DNA of 40,828 nucleotides from Lachnospiraceae bacterium (GCA_022510725.1 JAFLSW010000020.1:1-40828); one strand, 5' to 3'; positions 31,989-40,674 are shown, numbered from the stretch's first letter. Numbers and translations are program-made. The notes: generated by a model not told the origin, from the sequence alone.

Positions 31989-32018
31989 AAAAAGGAGACC
32001 CGTTTAAACCGGACCTCC
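31989..32018 (-). terminator. Terminator or attenuator between acpP and fabD
   Basis: Minus strand: GGAGGTCCG (32010-32018), loop GTTTAAA, CGGGTCTCC (31994-32002), then five T bases. The stem has two G-T pairs. It would end most acpP transcripts before the fabD genes. Confidence 0.75.
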
Positions 32019-32069
32019 TCATGCTTCTTGTATCAATCCGCTGTCCTATTTATATGTGAGCCGACCGGA

Positions 32070-32306
32070 TTATGCTTCTACGCCTTTGCTCTTCATATAC
32101 TCAATAACAGCGCCTACTGTTGTGATCTGCTCTAAATCCTCGGAAGGGATCTCGATGCCGTATTCCTCTTCAAAAGCCATTACTAATTCGAATAAATCTA
32201 AGGAGTCAGCGCCCAGATCATCTTTGAAAGAAGATTCTTCTGTAATTTCAACTCCATCCAGGTTTAACTGTTCCTCAATAATCTCTTTTACTCTTTCTAA
32301 CATCAT
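32070..32306 (-). CDS. acpP: Acyl carrier protein
   Basis: This 78-residue acidic carrier holds growing acyl chains on a phosphopantetheine arm. The attachment site is Ser35 in [13 protein letters not shown] lies 8 bases before the start. It has its own near-consensus promoter with a FabT-type operator touching the -10, and a terminator-like hairpin follows, so it is probably made separately from, and in excess over, the enzymes encoded downstream. Confidence 0.97.
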   Translation of the reverse strand: MMLERVKEIIEEQLNLDGVEITEESSFKDDLGADSLDLFELVMAFEEEYGIEIPSEDLEQITTVGAVIEYMKSKGVEA

Positions 32307-32333
32307 TCTCGTCTCCTTTTTATTTACAGAAAT

Positions 32334-32350
32334 AGTTTGACATTCAAAGT
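32334..32350. promoter_or_regulatory. FabT-type operator upstream of acpP
   Basis: AGTTTGACATTCAAAGT contains TTTGA-N3-TCAAA (32336-32348). It overlaps the last three bases of the acpP -10 and covers the likely transcription start, a classic repressor position. Confidence 0.75.
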
Positions 32351-32376
32351 ATATTATCTGTACTCTTCTTTGTCAA
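32348..32376 (-). promoter_or_regulatory. acpP promoter
   Basis: Minus strand: perfect TTGACA (32371-32376), 17 bases, TATACT (32348-32353). The -35 lies within the end of the rsmI coding region. Confidence 0.82.
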
Positions 32377-33220
32377 CAGTTTTTAACAGATAATGATATA
32401 CTTCTCTTTTGGAAATTCCTCTGTCCTTGGCTACCTGCTTCATGGCTTCCTTATGGTCCATGCCAACCTCCTCGTACAGCTTCATATGTTCTTCCACAGA
32501 GATCGTCTGCCAATCCTTCTGTTGTTCTTTTTTTATATCATAAAGGCTTTTGCCTTCTATGACAAGTACATATTCGCCTCTTGGGGTATCTTTTTTATAA
32601 AAATCCGCCAAATCCGCTAAGGTTGTGGGTATGACTTCTTCAAATTTCTTAGTCAGCTCCCTGCAAAGGGTGATCTTACGATCGCCTAATGTAAGAAGCA
32701 GCTCTTCCAGCGTAGTCCGCAGATGATGAGGCGCTTCATATAAAATGATGGTCCTCGATTCCTTCTGCAGATCCTCCAGAACCATTTTTCTTTCTTTTTT
32801 TTCGGAAGGAAGAAATCCTTCAAAACAAAACCTTCTTGTGGACAGTCCTGACAAAGTAAGAGCCGTAATGCAGGCTGCTGCTCCCGGCAGGCTGGTCACC
32901 CGAATCCCTGCTTCCTGACACAGGGAAACAAGCACTTCTCCCGGATCGGAAATGGCCGGCGTTCCTGCATCGGTGATCAAAGCAATATCCGCGCCCTGAC
33001 TCAGCTTCTCGATCAGCGTTTTTGCCTTATCCACTTTATTGTACTCATGATAACTGGTCATGGGAGTTTTAATACCAAAATGATTTAACAACTTAATGCT
33101 GTTTCTGGTATCTTCCGCCGCGATCAGATCCACCTGCTCTAAGGTCTCCCTGACTCTTTCCGTGATATCACCCAGGTTTCCAATGGGGGTAGCACATAGA
33201 TATAATGTTCCACTCGTCAT
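32354..33220 (-). CDS. rsmI: 16S rRNA (cytidine-1402 2'-O)-methyltransferase
   Basis: This enzyme methylates C1402 in the decoding centre of 16S rRNA. It has 288 residues from the start at 33220, chosen because the family begins [16 protein letters not shown]. Other landmarks are IAAEDTRNS and [14 protein letters not shown], the tetrapyrrole-methylase-like fold with its SAM site. The gene starts 4 bases after trmN6 ends. In Bacillus this is yabC's neighbourhood role (yaaT-yabB-yabC order), which is kept here. Its end overlaps the acpP promoter. Confidence 0.95.
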   Translation of the reverse strand: MTSGTLYLCATPIGNLGDITERVRETLEQVDLIAAEDTRNSIKLLNHFGIKTPMTSYHEYNKVDKAKTLIEKLSQGADIALITDAGTPAISDPGEVLVSLCQEAGIRVTSLPGAAACITALTLSGLSTRRFCFEGFLPSEKKERKMVLEDLQKESRTIILYEAPHHLRTTLEELLLTLGDRKITLCRELTKKFEEVIPTTLADLADFYKKDTPRGEYVLVIEGKSLYDIKKEQQKDWQTISVEEHMKLYEEVGMDHKEAMKQVAKDRGISKREVYHYLLKTVDKEEYR

Positions 33221-33224
33221 TTTC

Positions 33225-33986
33225 TTAACGCTTTCTGTCGTCGTACTGGGCCGGTTTGTAAATGTCATAAATCTCGTCTGTGTACACCCCCGGCTCTTTA
33301 TAGACGATCAAGGGACTTTCCACTGCGATCCTGGCATTTCCGCCCTTTTTTGCTTCTATCAACACCATATTGGGTTCTTTATCCACAAAGGGGTGCACCA
33401 GTTTCATCCGCTTTGGTTCCAGTTTGTATTTTGTCATGGTTCCAAACAACTCAACCAGACGAAAAGGTCTGTGCACCAAATAAAAAATGCCGCCGGGCTT
33501 TAAAAGTGCACTAGCTTCTCTGGCCACATCTTCAAAACTGCAAAGCACCTCATGGCGGGCAATGATCTTTTTGTCATTTTCCCCGGTCAAGCCATGGTTT
33601 CCTATCATATAAGGCGGGTTGCAGGTCACCACATCAAAAGCGCTTCTGCCCAGCAATGCGGAAGCTTCTTTGATGTCTCCCATTACAATGGATATCTTTT
33701 CGTCAAGTCCATTTAGGCTTACGCTGCGTCTGGCCATATCGACGCTCTCTTCCTGGATCTCCAGGCCTGTCAGATGCGCCGCATCCGTCTTTGCTTCCAG
33801 CAGGATGGGAATAATGCCTGTTCCCGTCCCCAGGTCAACTACTTCGGCTCCTTCTTTGATCTTGGCAAAGCCGGTCAATAACACCGCATCGATTCCAAAA
33901 CAGAATGCCGAGGGATTTTGAATGATCCGATATCCCTTCCTGCCCAGATCGTCCAGCCGTTCTCCGTCTTTCAGATCAGTTGTCAT
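33225..33986 (-). CDS. tRNA1(Val) A37 N6-methyltransferase-like protein (YabB/YfiC family)
   Basis: This is a 253-residue SAM-dependent methyltransferase. The SAM motif is VVDLGTGTGIIPILLE (about 43-58) and the N6-adenine catalytic motif is TCNPPY. The order with ricT and rsmI matches Bacillus yaaT-yabB-yabC. It overlaps the end of ricT by 11 bases, indicating translational coupling. The exact tRNA target in this organism is not shown. Confidence 0.88.
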   Translation of the reverse strand: MTTDLKDGERLDDLGRKGYRIIQNPSAFCFGIDAVLLTGFAKIKEGAEVVDLGTGTGIIPILLEAKTDAAHLTGLEIQEESVDMARRSVSLNGLDEKISIVMGDIKEASALLGRSAFDVVTCNPPYMIGNHGLTGENDKKIIARHEVLCSFEDVAREASALLKPGGIFYLVHRPFRLVELFGTMTKYKLEPKRMKLVHPFVDKEPNMVLIEAKKGGNARIAVESPLIVYKEPGVYTDEIYDIYKPAQYDDRKR

Positions 33987-34893
33987 CCAGCTTTGACTTT
34001 CCTTCCTGCTTTTCCAGCTTTTCCAGTTTTTCTGCTTCTTTTAATTCTGCGTCATTTAAGTCTACTTTATCCTTGCGATGGCGTCGTTTAAACCGAAGTC
34101 TGTCAACGGGATATTCGATGATCTCTTTTTCATCATCTGTATCTACCACTACCTTAACTAACTGGCGCAGCACATTAACGCTGTGGACTTCGCCTTTTAA
34201 ACCGTCATCCGTCGTCACATAGTCGCCTGTATTAGGCAGCCTGCGGTTTAAATCCTCGTATGTCTCTTCTTCGTTCTTTAAGCAGCACATCAGTCTGCCG
34301 CACACGCCGGAAATCTTAGTAGGATTTAAGGACAGATTCTGCTCCTTTGCCATTTTGATGGATACCGGTGCAAATTCGGAAAGGAAAGTATGACAGCACA
34401 ATGCCCTGCCGCAGATTCCCATACCGCCTAAGATCTTAGTCTCATCCCTTACACCGATCTGACGAAGCTCAATCCTGGTTTTAAATACAGCTGCAAGATC
34501 TTTGACCAGTTCTCTGAAATCGATCCTGCCGTCAGCAGTAAAATAGAATAAGATCTTATTGTTATCAAAAGTATATTCCGTATCGATCAATTTCATATCC
34601 AAATTATGCTTTTTTATTTTTTCAAGGCATATTTGAAATGCTTCTTTTTCTTTTTCCCTGTTTTCTGCCTGCTGCTTATCGTCCCGCTCTTTGGCTATCC
34701 TTAAAACAGGCTTTAAAGGCTGCGTGAGCTTTTCTTCCTCTAACTCCCGTATCTCGCCTACTGCCGTGCCATATTCCACCCCTCTGGCAGTTTCTACAAT
34801 GACATGATCTCCTTTTTTGATCTCAAAATCCAAAGGATCAAAATAGTATACCTTTCCTGCTGTACGGAAACGGACACCTATAATTTTTCGCAT
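33976..34893 (-). CDS. ricT: PSP1-domain protein, RicT/YaaT
   Basis: This is a 305-residue cytosolic protein. In Bacillus RicT forms a complex with RicA and RicF that carries iron-sulfur clusters and affects RNase Y, competence, biofilm and sporulation. The PSP1 core holds conserved cysteines in MGICGRALCCHTF and GVCGRLMCC. The charged C-terminal tail (Lys/Glu/Leu repeats) is likely helical. AAGGAG precedes the ATG, which is one base after the holB stop region. Partners RicA and RicF are not in this window. Confidence 0.93.
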   Translation of the reverse strand: MRKIIGVRFRTAGKVYYFDPLDFEIKKGDHVIVETARGVEYGTAVGEIRELEEEKLTQPLKPVLRIAKERDDKQQAENREKEKEAFQICLEKIKKHNLDMKLIDTEYTFDNNKILFYFTADGRIDFRELVKDLAAVFKTRIELRQIGVRDETKILGGMGICGRALCCHTFLSEFAPVSIKMAKEQNLSLNPTKISGVCGRLMCCLKNEEETYEDLNRRLPNTGDYVTTDDGLKGEVHSVNVLRQLVKVVVDTDDEKEIIEYPVDRLRFKRRHRKDKVDLNDAELKEAEKLEKLEKQEGKSKLDDN

Positions 34894-34894
34894 C

Positions 34895-35881
34895 TTAATT
34901 CTCCTTTATAGTCAAGAGCAATAACTCCATAGTCAAGTCAAAATTTACATTTGCTTTCAGTCTTGCTTTTGCCTTCTCCAAAGCATCCAGAATCTCTTCT
35001 ATCCCGTCATAAGCGCTTTGGTCTGCAGTCTTTTTGATATATTGAGTCTCATCCTTAAAAATAAGATGATTAAAATCATTGGTTGCTTTAAACAGCAATA
35101 CATCCCGATACCATACCGATAAGATATCCAGGTAATCGTTAATATCAAACTTATACTCGGCAATTTTTTTGATGGCCTGAACGATCTCGCTGATCTCCAT
35201 GTCACGGATGTACTTTAATAAGGTTACCGCATCCGACTTAATGTTGTCAAATTCTTCGCTGGATGCCAGCGCTTTGGCCCTTCCCACATTACCTCTTGCA
35301 AAGGCCACACAGACATTGGCTTTGTATTCGGGTATCATCAGATTTTGCATGAGATATTTCTTTACCAGCTCGTCTCTGACCGGCTTCATGGTCAGCAATA
35401 CGCATCTGCTCTGAATGGTAGCAAGAAGACTGTCCGCATTGGTGGTCAAAAGCAGTATGACTGCATATTCCGGCGGCTCTTCCAATGTTTTTAACAAAGC
35501 ATTCTGAGCCTGTACCGTCATCTTCTCCGCCTCATTTACAATGTATATCTTCCACTTGCTGCTATAAGGTTTAATGGCAATATCCCCGGTAATTCCCCTG
35601 ATATCCTCCACGCCGATGGAATTGGGCTTCTCATGGGCCACCCGGATGATATCCGGCTGATTGCCTCCCTGTGCCTGTTTACAAGAGCGGCATTCTCCAC
35701 AGGGTTCCCCTTCCTGCTTTTCACATTGCAGCGCAGCAGCAAATACCTTTGCAATAAATTCTTTGCCGGCGCTTCTTTCTCCCTGTAAGATATAAGCATG
35801 AGAAACCTTTCCCGTTTTGACGGCGGTCCTCAAATGCTCTACTATTTGTTCCTGTCCGATTACATCCTGAAATGTTGCCAT
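34895..35881 (-). CDS. holB: DNA polymerase III delta' subunit
   Basis: This is a clamp-loader subunit, 328 residues from the start at 35881 (AAGGTGAC upstream; a GTG at 35905 is less likely). The P-loop position reads GERSAGKE (34-41), a weakened Walker A as is usual for delta', and zinc cysteines are at 53, 61, 64 and 67. The sensor stretch LLTTNADSLLATIQSRC is intact. It sits between yaaR and ricT exactly as in Bacillus. Confidence 0.93.
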   Translation of the reverse strand: MATFQDVIGQEQIVEHLRTAVKTGKVSHAYILQGERSAGKEFIAKVFAAALQCEKQEGEPCGECRSCKQAQGGNQPDIIRVAHEKPNSIGVEDIRGITGDIAIKPYSSKWKIYIVNEAEKMTVQAQNALLKTLEEPPEYAVILLLTTNADSLLATIQSRCVLLTMKPVRDELVKKYLMQNLMIPEYKANVCVAFARGNVGRAKALASSEEFDNIKSDAVTLLKYIRDMEISEIVQAIKKIAEYKFDINDYLDILSVWYRDVLLFKATNDFNHLIFKDETQYIKKTADQSAYDGIEEILDALEKAKARLKANVNFDLTMELLLLTIKEN

Positions 35882-35946
35882 TTTGTCACCTTCTTTTCTC
35901 TTCACTACCGCTGCTTGTATATTGTAACATGTTTTATCCTAATCTG

Positions 35947-35987
35947 AAATATCTATCCAAAAATATCTTTTTCAGGTAAAAATATCT
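35947..35987 (-). repeat. Three short direct repeats upstream of holB
   Basis: The minus strand carries AGATATTT three times (35980-35987, 35961-35968, 35947-35954). The first lies inside the end of yaaR. They are AT-rich and could be chance or binding sites. Confidence 0.35.
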
Positions 35988-36412
35988 AAAAGCAATCCCC
36001 GGATCTCTCCAATTTTATTTAAAATAGAAATATGATCCTTTTCATCCTTTACCAGCTCTCTGGCCAACTCATCCAAAGTATCATCAACCTGGCGGATAAT
36101 GCCGTATACCCGATGCCTTCCCTTTTTGTCCAAAAAGTTTTCACGGGAAAACTTATGGCTGCGGTTTACGATCTCATTCATGAAGTCCTTGATCAGACCT
36201 CTGTAACGCTTCATATCCCGCACATCCATCTTTTTAGACAGCTTATCTCCCTGTCTGGTTATTTCTTCCATCATGGAACTCAATCGGGTCTGCAGCTCCT
36301 GCTCTTCAATATTGCTTGCCAGCATAAACTTGAAGGTGCCATCCGATACCTGATTGACTTCTGTCTGGGGCGCCTGGGTCACAGGTGCCGCCTGATTTAC
36401 CTTAATATCCAT
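35972..36412 (-). CDS. yaaR: DUF327 protein, YaaR
   Basis: This is a 146-residue, charged and probably helical cytosolic protein matching the DUF327/YaaR family, which has no known function but is conserved beside holB in Firmicutes. Landmarks are [27 protein letters not shown] and LLLDIF at the end. Its ribosome binding site GAGGTG is formed by the last codons of the guanylate-kinase-like gene, which stops 2 bases upstream, so the two are coupled. Confidence 0.88.
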   Translation of the reverse strand: MDIKVNQAAPVTQAPQTEVNQVSDGTFKFMLASNIEEQELQTRLSSMMEEITRQGDKLSKKMDVRDMKRYRGLIKDFMNEIVNRSHKFSRENFLDKKGRHRVYGIIRQVDDTLDELARELVKDEKDHISILNKIGEIRGLLLDIFT

Positions 36413-36414
36413 CT

Positions 36415-37014
36415 TTACACCTCATTCCCATAAAAGGAAAGCATATACGCTTCGATCTCCGAAAGACAGCGTTCTAAATCCTCATTATAAAATTCCTTTG
36501 TAATACCTGCCTCTCTTTTCTTTTGATCGGAAAAATCTTCGGCATCTGCCAAAAATCTTCGGCACATTTCCTCATACCGGGGACTGTCTTCGCTTCTTTC
36601 CCGATCAAGTGCCCTCTGAAGGCGTACCCCGTCATCCAGCTCTATCATAATGGGAATGACCCTTTCTTCTCCATAATAAGTTCTGGTTTTTAAAAAGGAT
36701 TCAATAGTACCTATCATCAGATAACTGTTCCCGGAAAGATCCACCTGTTCATCATCTACAGTAAAGTATTTCCACTTACCATGAAAAGTATGATACTCCC
36801 GCATTTCAATAACGCGTCCTGCTTTTACCAGATCTGCCGCTGTATCTTCATCTACAAAGTGATACTGCACACCATCCTGCTCTCCCATACGCGCCGGTCT
36901 GGTAGTATATAGTACGATCTTTTTCAGCTTCAACAGATCACGCTTTAGAAGTTCTTTATAGATCGTATCTTTACCTGATGAACTTTTCCCCATTAGATAA
37001 AAAATCTTCCCCAT
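36415..37014 (-). CDS. Guanylate kinase-like P-loop protein
   Basis: This is a 199-residue nucleotide-kinase-like protein. The P-loop [10 protein letters not shown] (8-17) and the [19 protein letters not shown] segment (about 37-55) match the guanylate kinase family. The usual downstream YGT motif is replaced by WKYFTV, and Tyr replaces the usual Ser of STTR, so the acceptor nucleotide may not be GMP. It occupies the position filled by tmk in the Bacillus yaaO-yabC region. It starts 26 bases after pyk. Confidence 0.8.
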   Translation of the reverse strand: MGKIFYLMGKSSSGKDTIYKELLKRDLLKLKKIVLYTTRPARMGEQDGVQYHFVDEDTAADLVKAGRVIEMREYHTFHGKWKYFTVDDEQVDLSGNSYLMIGTIESFLKTRTYYGEERVIPIMIELDDGVRLQRALDRERSEDSPRYEEMCRRFLADAEDFSDQKKREAGITKEFYNEDLERCLSEIEAYMLSFYGNEV

Positions 37015-37040
37015 AGCCTCTTTCCAATTACAACTGTTTT

Positions 37041-38450
37041 TTAGATTTCAATAACGCGGAGCATATTGGTGTTTCCTGCCGTTCCCAAGGGTACGCCTGC
37101 CGTCAACACTACCACATCGCCTTTATGGATCAAGCCTGACTTTTCTGCCACCTTGGCTGCCTCTTCAAATAAATCATCGGCTGTTTCTTCCTTTTCAATT
37201 AGCAGCGGCGTTACACCCCACATCAGATTCATCTGTCTGCAGACCCTGGGACTGATGCTACAGCCGATAACGGGGCAGGATGGTTTGTACCTGGAAATCT
37301 TTCCGGCGGTAAAACCGGAAATGGTAACAGTAATGATCGCTGCCGCATTTAAGTCTGCAGCCGTAGTACAGGTCGCATGGGAAATGGCGGTGGTAATATC
37401 CACTCCCCTTACATCGCTTTTTTTCATTCTGCCGCTGTAATCAATATCCTTTTCTGCCCGCTCTGCGATCTTGGCCATGGTCTTAACGGCTTCAACAGGA
37501 TATTTGCCTGCTGCACTTTCCCCTGAAAGCATAATGGCTGTGGTACCGTCATAAATAGCATTTGCCACATCTGCTGTTTCCGCTCTTGTAGGTCTGGGAT
37601 TTTCAATCATGGATTCTAACATCTGGGTAGCGGTAATAACATGTTTGCCCTTTGATACTGCCTTTTTGATCATGGCCTTCTGAATCACCGGTACCTCCTC
37701 TAAAGGAATTTCCACACCCATGTCGCCTCTTGCTACCATAATACCATCGGACACATCCAGGATCTCATCCAGATTATTGATTCCCTGCATATTTTCGATC
37801 TTGGCTATGATCTTGGCTTTGCTGCCGTTTTCTGTCAGGATCTTCCGAACCTGTAAGATGTCTTCTTTGGTTCTGGCAAAGGAAGCCGCCAGGAAATCGT
37901 ACTCCATTTTGGCGCAGAACAAAATATCCTCCCGATCCACATCACTGATATAAGGCATCGTCAGGATCGCACCGGGAACATTGATTCCCTTGTGGTTGGA
38001 TACGGTGCCTCCGTTTATGACCCGACAGGTAATCTCTGTTCCTTCTATTTTTTCAATGACCATTTCTATCTTTCCGTCATCAATCAAAATAGTAGTGCCC
38101 TCTTTTACATCCTGATATAAATTTTTATAAGTAATAGCTGCTTTTTCATTTGTGCCCAGGATTTCCTCTGTGGTCAAAATAAAATTCTGACCTGCTGTAA
38201 GCACCTCTTTTCCGTTTGCAAAATCTCTTAATCTTATCTCCGGTCCCTTTGTATCAAGCAGGGTAGCTACCGGCAGTCCCAGTTCCTTGCTGACCTTTCT
38301 GACCTTTTCCAATTTTTCTTTTTGCTCCTCATGAGTTCCATGGGAAAAATTAAATCTAGCGACATTCATGCCCGCCAGCATCAACTCTCTTAATTTGTCC
38401 TCCTGATCAGATGCCGGTCCGATTGTACAGATAATTTTTGTTCTTCTCAT
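37041..38450 (-). CDS. pyk: Pyruvate kinase (short form)
   Basis: This enzyme makes pyruvate and ATP from phosphoenolpyruvate in glycolysis. It has 469 residues. RRTKIICTIGPAS at the start, NFSHGTHEEQ, the MVARGDMGVEIP site, and TATQMLESM are present. It ends at VIEI and lacks the extra C-terminal PEP-utiliser-like domain found in the longer Bacillus enzyme. AAGGAAT precedes the ATG. It is inserted between the decarboxylase and the guanylate-kinase-like gene. Confidence 0.97.
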   Translation of the reverse strand: MRRTKIICTIGPASDQEDKLRELMLAGMNVARFNFSHGTHEEQKEKLEKVRKVSKELGLPVATLLDTKGPEIRLRDFANGKEVLTAGQNFILTTEEILGTNEKAAITYKNLYQDVKEGTTILIDDGKIEMVIEKIEGTEITCRVINGGTVSNHKGINVPGAILTMPYISDVDREDILFCAKMEYDFLAASFARTKEDILQVRKILTENGSKAKIIAKIENMQGINNLDEILDVSDGIMVARGDMGVEIPLEEVPVIQKAMIKKAVSKGKHVITATQMLESMIENPRPTRAETADVANAIYDGTTAIMLSGESAAGKYPVEAVKTMAKIAERAEKDIDYSGRMKKSDVRGVDITTAISHATCTTAADLNAAAIITVTISGFTAGKISRYKPSCPVIGCSISPRVCRQMNLMWGVTPLLIEKEETADDLFEEAAKVAEKSGLIHKGDVVVLTAGVPLGTAGNTNMLRVIEI

Positions 38451-38477
38451 TGCTATTCCTTTCTGTTCTATATACTT

Positions 38478-39917
38478 TTACTTAATACATAATATCTGTT
38501 TTTGCAAAGAATCTTCTGTTCCCTGCAAGATCAATCCATTGTTCTTTGCTTCTCTGGCAAGATCAGGTACCGTCTCGCCAATTCGTTCTCCCGGTACCAG
38601 AAAAGGGATTCCCGGCGGATAAAAGTATAAAAACTCTCCGCTGATCCTTCCTATACTTTCAGAAAGCGGCACCTGCTCTTTCTCTGCTTCCAGAGCCTGT
38701 CTTATGGTATATACAGCTTCCGGCCGATCAAACTCCATGCTTATAAGATGTCCCCGCTCCGATCCTGATGCTTCCTGATCTATTTCTTTCAACGCCGTTT
38801 CCAGCCTCAAAAAACCTTCCTCATCATCTGCAAAACTTGTCATGGCAATGACATAATCCACAGCTGCCATTTCCATTTGAAGATGATATCTTTCCCGAAG
38901 AATATCATAAAGCTGTCTTCCGTTTAGTCCGCTGCTCCCCACATGGATCAATATCTTGCCGGGATCTTTCATCGTTTCTTCTGCCTGTCCCTTATCCAAA
39001 GTCTCGTTTGTTAAGAGCTTTAATCGGGATAGACTTTTCATTTCCTTATAAAAGGACTGTAAACGACTCTTATAATGATTTCTATAATCCTCCCTATATT
39101 CATCACATGCATGAAGGCAGGCACTGATGCTTTCCATCAAAATATATGATGGGCTGCTGGACTGCAGCATGGATAATCGGGATTTTATTTTTTTCACATC
39201 CACCAAGTCGCCCTGTATATGTAAGACTGCTGTCTGTGTCAGGGAAGGCAGGGTCTTGTGAAGACTCTGAATTACCACATCGGCACCTGATGCAATTGCG
39301 CCCAAAGGAAAATAATCATCTCCTCCAAATATGCCCAAATGAGCACCATGAGCCTCATCTACGATCACAGGAATGTCCTTTTGATGAGCCAGCTCGCAGA
39401 TCCCTTTTATATCGCTGATGATTCCTTCATAGGTAGGGGAGGTAATAAAAACTGCTCCATAATCATTGCTCTTTGATAAGGCTCTTTCCACTTCTTTTAC
39501 AGAAATAGCTCCTACAAAAGAAACCCCACGATATTGCCGTGGATATAAATACTCTGCTCTTATATCCCATAGATAGAGCCCGTTATAAGCAGACTTATGA
39601 GAATTTCTTCCCATTAAGATCTTTTTCTCGCTGTCACTATCTTTGGCTGCGGCAATGGCAGCAAGTACTCCAACGCTGCTTCCGTTAATTAAAAAGAAAG
39701 ATTCCTTTGCCCCAAAAAGAGAGGCAGCAAATTCCTGTTCTTCTTTTATGATCCCTTCCGGACAATGGAGGTTATCAAAGCCATCTATTTCCGTAATATC
39801 TTTTAAATAACTGCTTTGTGTCAGGTAGTCTATTTCCCGGCGTTTATGCCCCGGCATATGAAAAGGATACATATCGCTCTTCTGTAATTGTTCTAATGCA
39901 CTGCGTAGTTTATCCAC
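38478..39917 (-). CDS. Orn/Lys/Arg decarboxylase-like PLP enzyme (YaaO/SpeA type)
   Basis: This is a 479-residue PLP-dependent fold-I enzyme of the group III decarboxylase family. The N-terminus has FHMPGHKR, the PLP aspartate lies in VDEAHGAH (about 186-193), and the Schiff-base Lys221 is in QSLHKTLPSLTQ. A C-terminal domain follows with FYPPGIPFLVPGE. It lacks the N-terminal wing domain of inducible enterobacterial enzymes. The substrate may be arginine, lysine or ornithine. The start is GTG with AAGGGA upstream. A hairpin encloses this site. It heads the gene run that parallels Bacillus yaaO. Confidence 0.9.
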   Translation of the reverse strand: MDKLRSALEQLQKSDMYPFHMPGHKRREIDYLTQSSYLKDITEIDGFDNLHCPEGIIKEEQEFAASLFGAKESFFLINGSSVGVLAAIAAAKDSDSEKKILMGRNSHKSAYNGLYLWDIRAEYLYPRQYRGVSFVGAISVKEVERALSKSNDYGAVFITSPTYEGIISDIKGICELAHQKDIPVIVDEAHGAHLGIFGGDDYFPLGAIASGADVVIQSLHKTLPSLTQTAVLHIQGDLVDVKKIKSRLSMLQSSSPSYILMESISACLHACDEYREDYRNHYKSRLQSFYKEMKSLSRLKLLTNETLDKGQAEETMKDPGKILIHVGSSGLNGRQLYDILRERYHLQMEMAAVDYVIAMTSFADDEEGFLRLETALKEIDQEASGSERGHLISMEFDRPEAVYTIRQALEAEKEQVPLSESIGRISGEFLYFYPPGIPFLVPGERIGETVPDLAREAKNNGLILQGTEDSLQKQILCIK

Positions 39918-39942
39918 ACAAATCCCTTCTTCTAATTTGTGT
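39916..39942 (-). promoter_or_regulatory. Hairpin around the decarboxylase ribosome binding site
   Basis: ACACAAAT (39916-39923) and ATTTGTGT (39935-39942) form an 8-base stem. On the gene's strand the AAGGG lies in the loop and the GTG start begins within the 3' arm. It could modulate translation, but a stem this AT-rich is weak. Confidence 0.35.
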
Positions 39943-39960
39943 ACTCATATTATATTACAA

Positions 39961-40032
39961 GCACAGCTTGCGATCGGCATTCACCGCTCGCTATGAATAG
40001 GCTCTGCCTGCTCCGGCTCACTTGCGCTCATT
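39961..40032 (-). other. GC-rich intergenic island, possible dispersed repeat
   Basis: This block of about 70 bases is much richer in GC than its flanks. On the minus strand it can encode the 16-residue peptide MSASEPEQAEPIHSER but has no ribosome binding site. CTTGCG occurs twice near its ends. I see no protein or RNA family that explains it. Confidence 0.35.
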
Positions 40033-40068
40033 ATATCACAAAATCCGCCATTACAGAATAACTTTCAT

Positions 40069-40100
40069 AAAAAGACTGCCGCATTATATCAATGCGGCAG
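40069..40100 (-). terminator. Terminator after the lipoprotein gene
   Basis: A perfect 10-base stem CTGCCGCATT (40076-40085) / AATGCGGCAG (40091-40100) with a 5-base loop is followed on the minus strand by TCTTTTT. Confidence 0.9.
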
Positions 40101-40120
40101 CCAAATAATCTCTGCAAATC

Positions 40121-40594
40121 CTATTCTGCGGAAAGATCCAAAGCACTTGTTAATGTTTTCATCAATTTCTTGTCAGTATTTAAATTGTATGCAGCCAATT
40201 CTTCGATCTGTATATCGCCGCCTTTTACTGACATTTTATAGGGGTAGATCCTTGCGGTCTCCAGATTCGCATCTTTGACCAATACTAAATAGAAGGTAAA
40301 GTCTTTTTCTTCTCTTACGATAAATTCGTAATTGTTGGTACGGGTATCATTAAACATACCGTCACTTACTTTATCCTTCGCCTGGTCAATCTCAGAATCA
40401 GAATATACATACCATTTATAATTTTGAGACATATCCGCTTTCAAATCCACATGAAACTTAAGGCCATTATTGTCATCTTTTGTAACGGAATGGCTAGTCA
40501 CAGGTGTGGTTAAGTCCGAAAAAGAACAACCTTGTAAAATTAACATAGAACTGATCAATACGGCTGCCAAAAAAAGCTTTCTCATCTTTTTCAT
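40121..40594 (-). CDS. Putative lipoprotein of unknown function
   Basis: This is a 157-residue exported protein. The signal sequence has MKKMRK followed by a hydrophobic run ending LILQGC, so Cys23 is the predicted lipid-bearing residue. The rest is soluble with mixed charge, and I recognise no domain. GGGAGGAT precedes the ATG. It has its own strong promoter and terminator, so it is a single-gene unit between the tRNA-Lys gene and the decarboxylase. Confidence 0.8.
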   Translation of the reverse strand: MKKMRKLFLAAVLISSMLILQGCSFSDLTTPVTSHSVTKDDNNGLKFHVDLKADMSQNYKWYVYSDSEIDQAKDKVSDGMFNDTRTNNYEFIVREEKDFTFYLVLVKDANLETARIYPYKMSVKGGDIQIEELAAYNLNTDKKLMKTLTSALDLSAE

Positions 40595-40645
40595 AATTTT
40601 ATCCTCCCTTTCTTTTTAACGCAGCTTTTACTAATTAGTATAAAT

Positions 40646-40674
40646 ATTATAATAGATTATGCAATAAATATCAA
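40646..40674 (-). promoter_or_regulatory. Promoter of the lipoprotein gene
   Basis: Minus strand: TTGATA (40669-40674), 17 bases, perfect TATAAT (40646-40651), about 50 bases upstream of the start, in a very AT-rich stretch. Confidence 0.7.
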
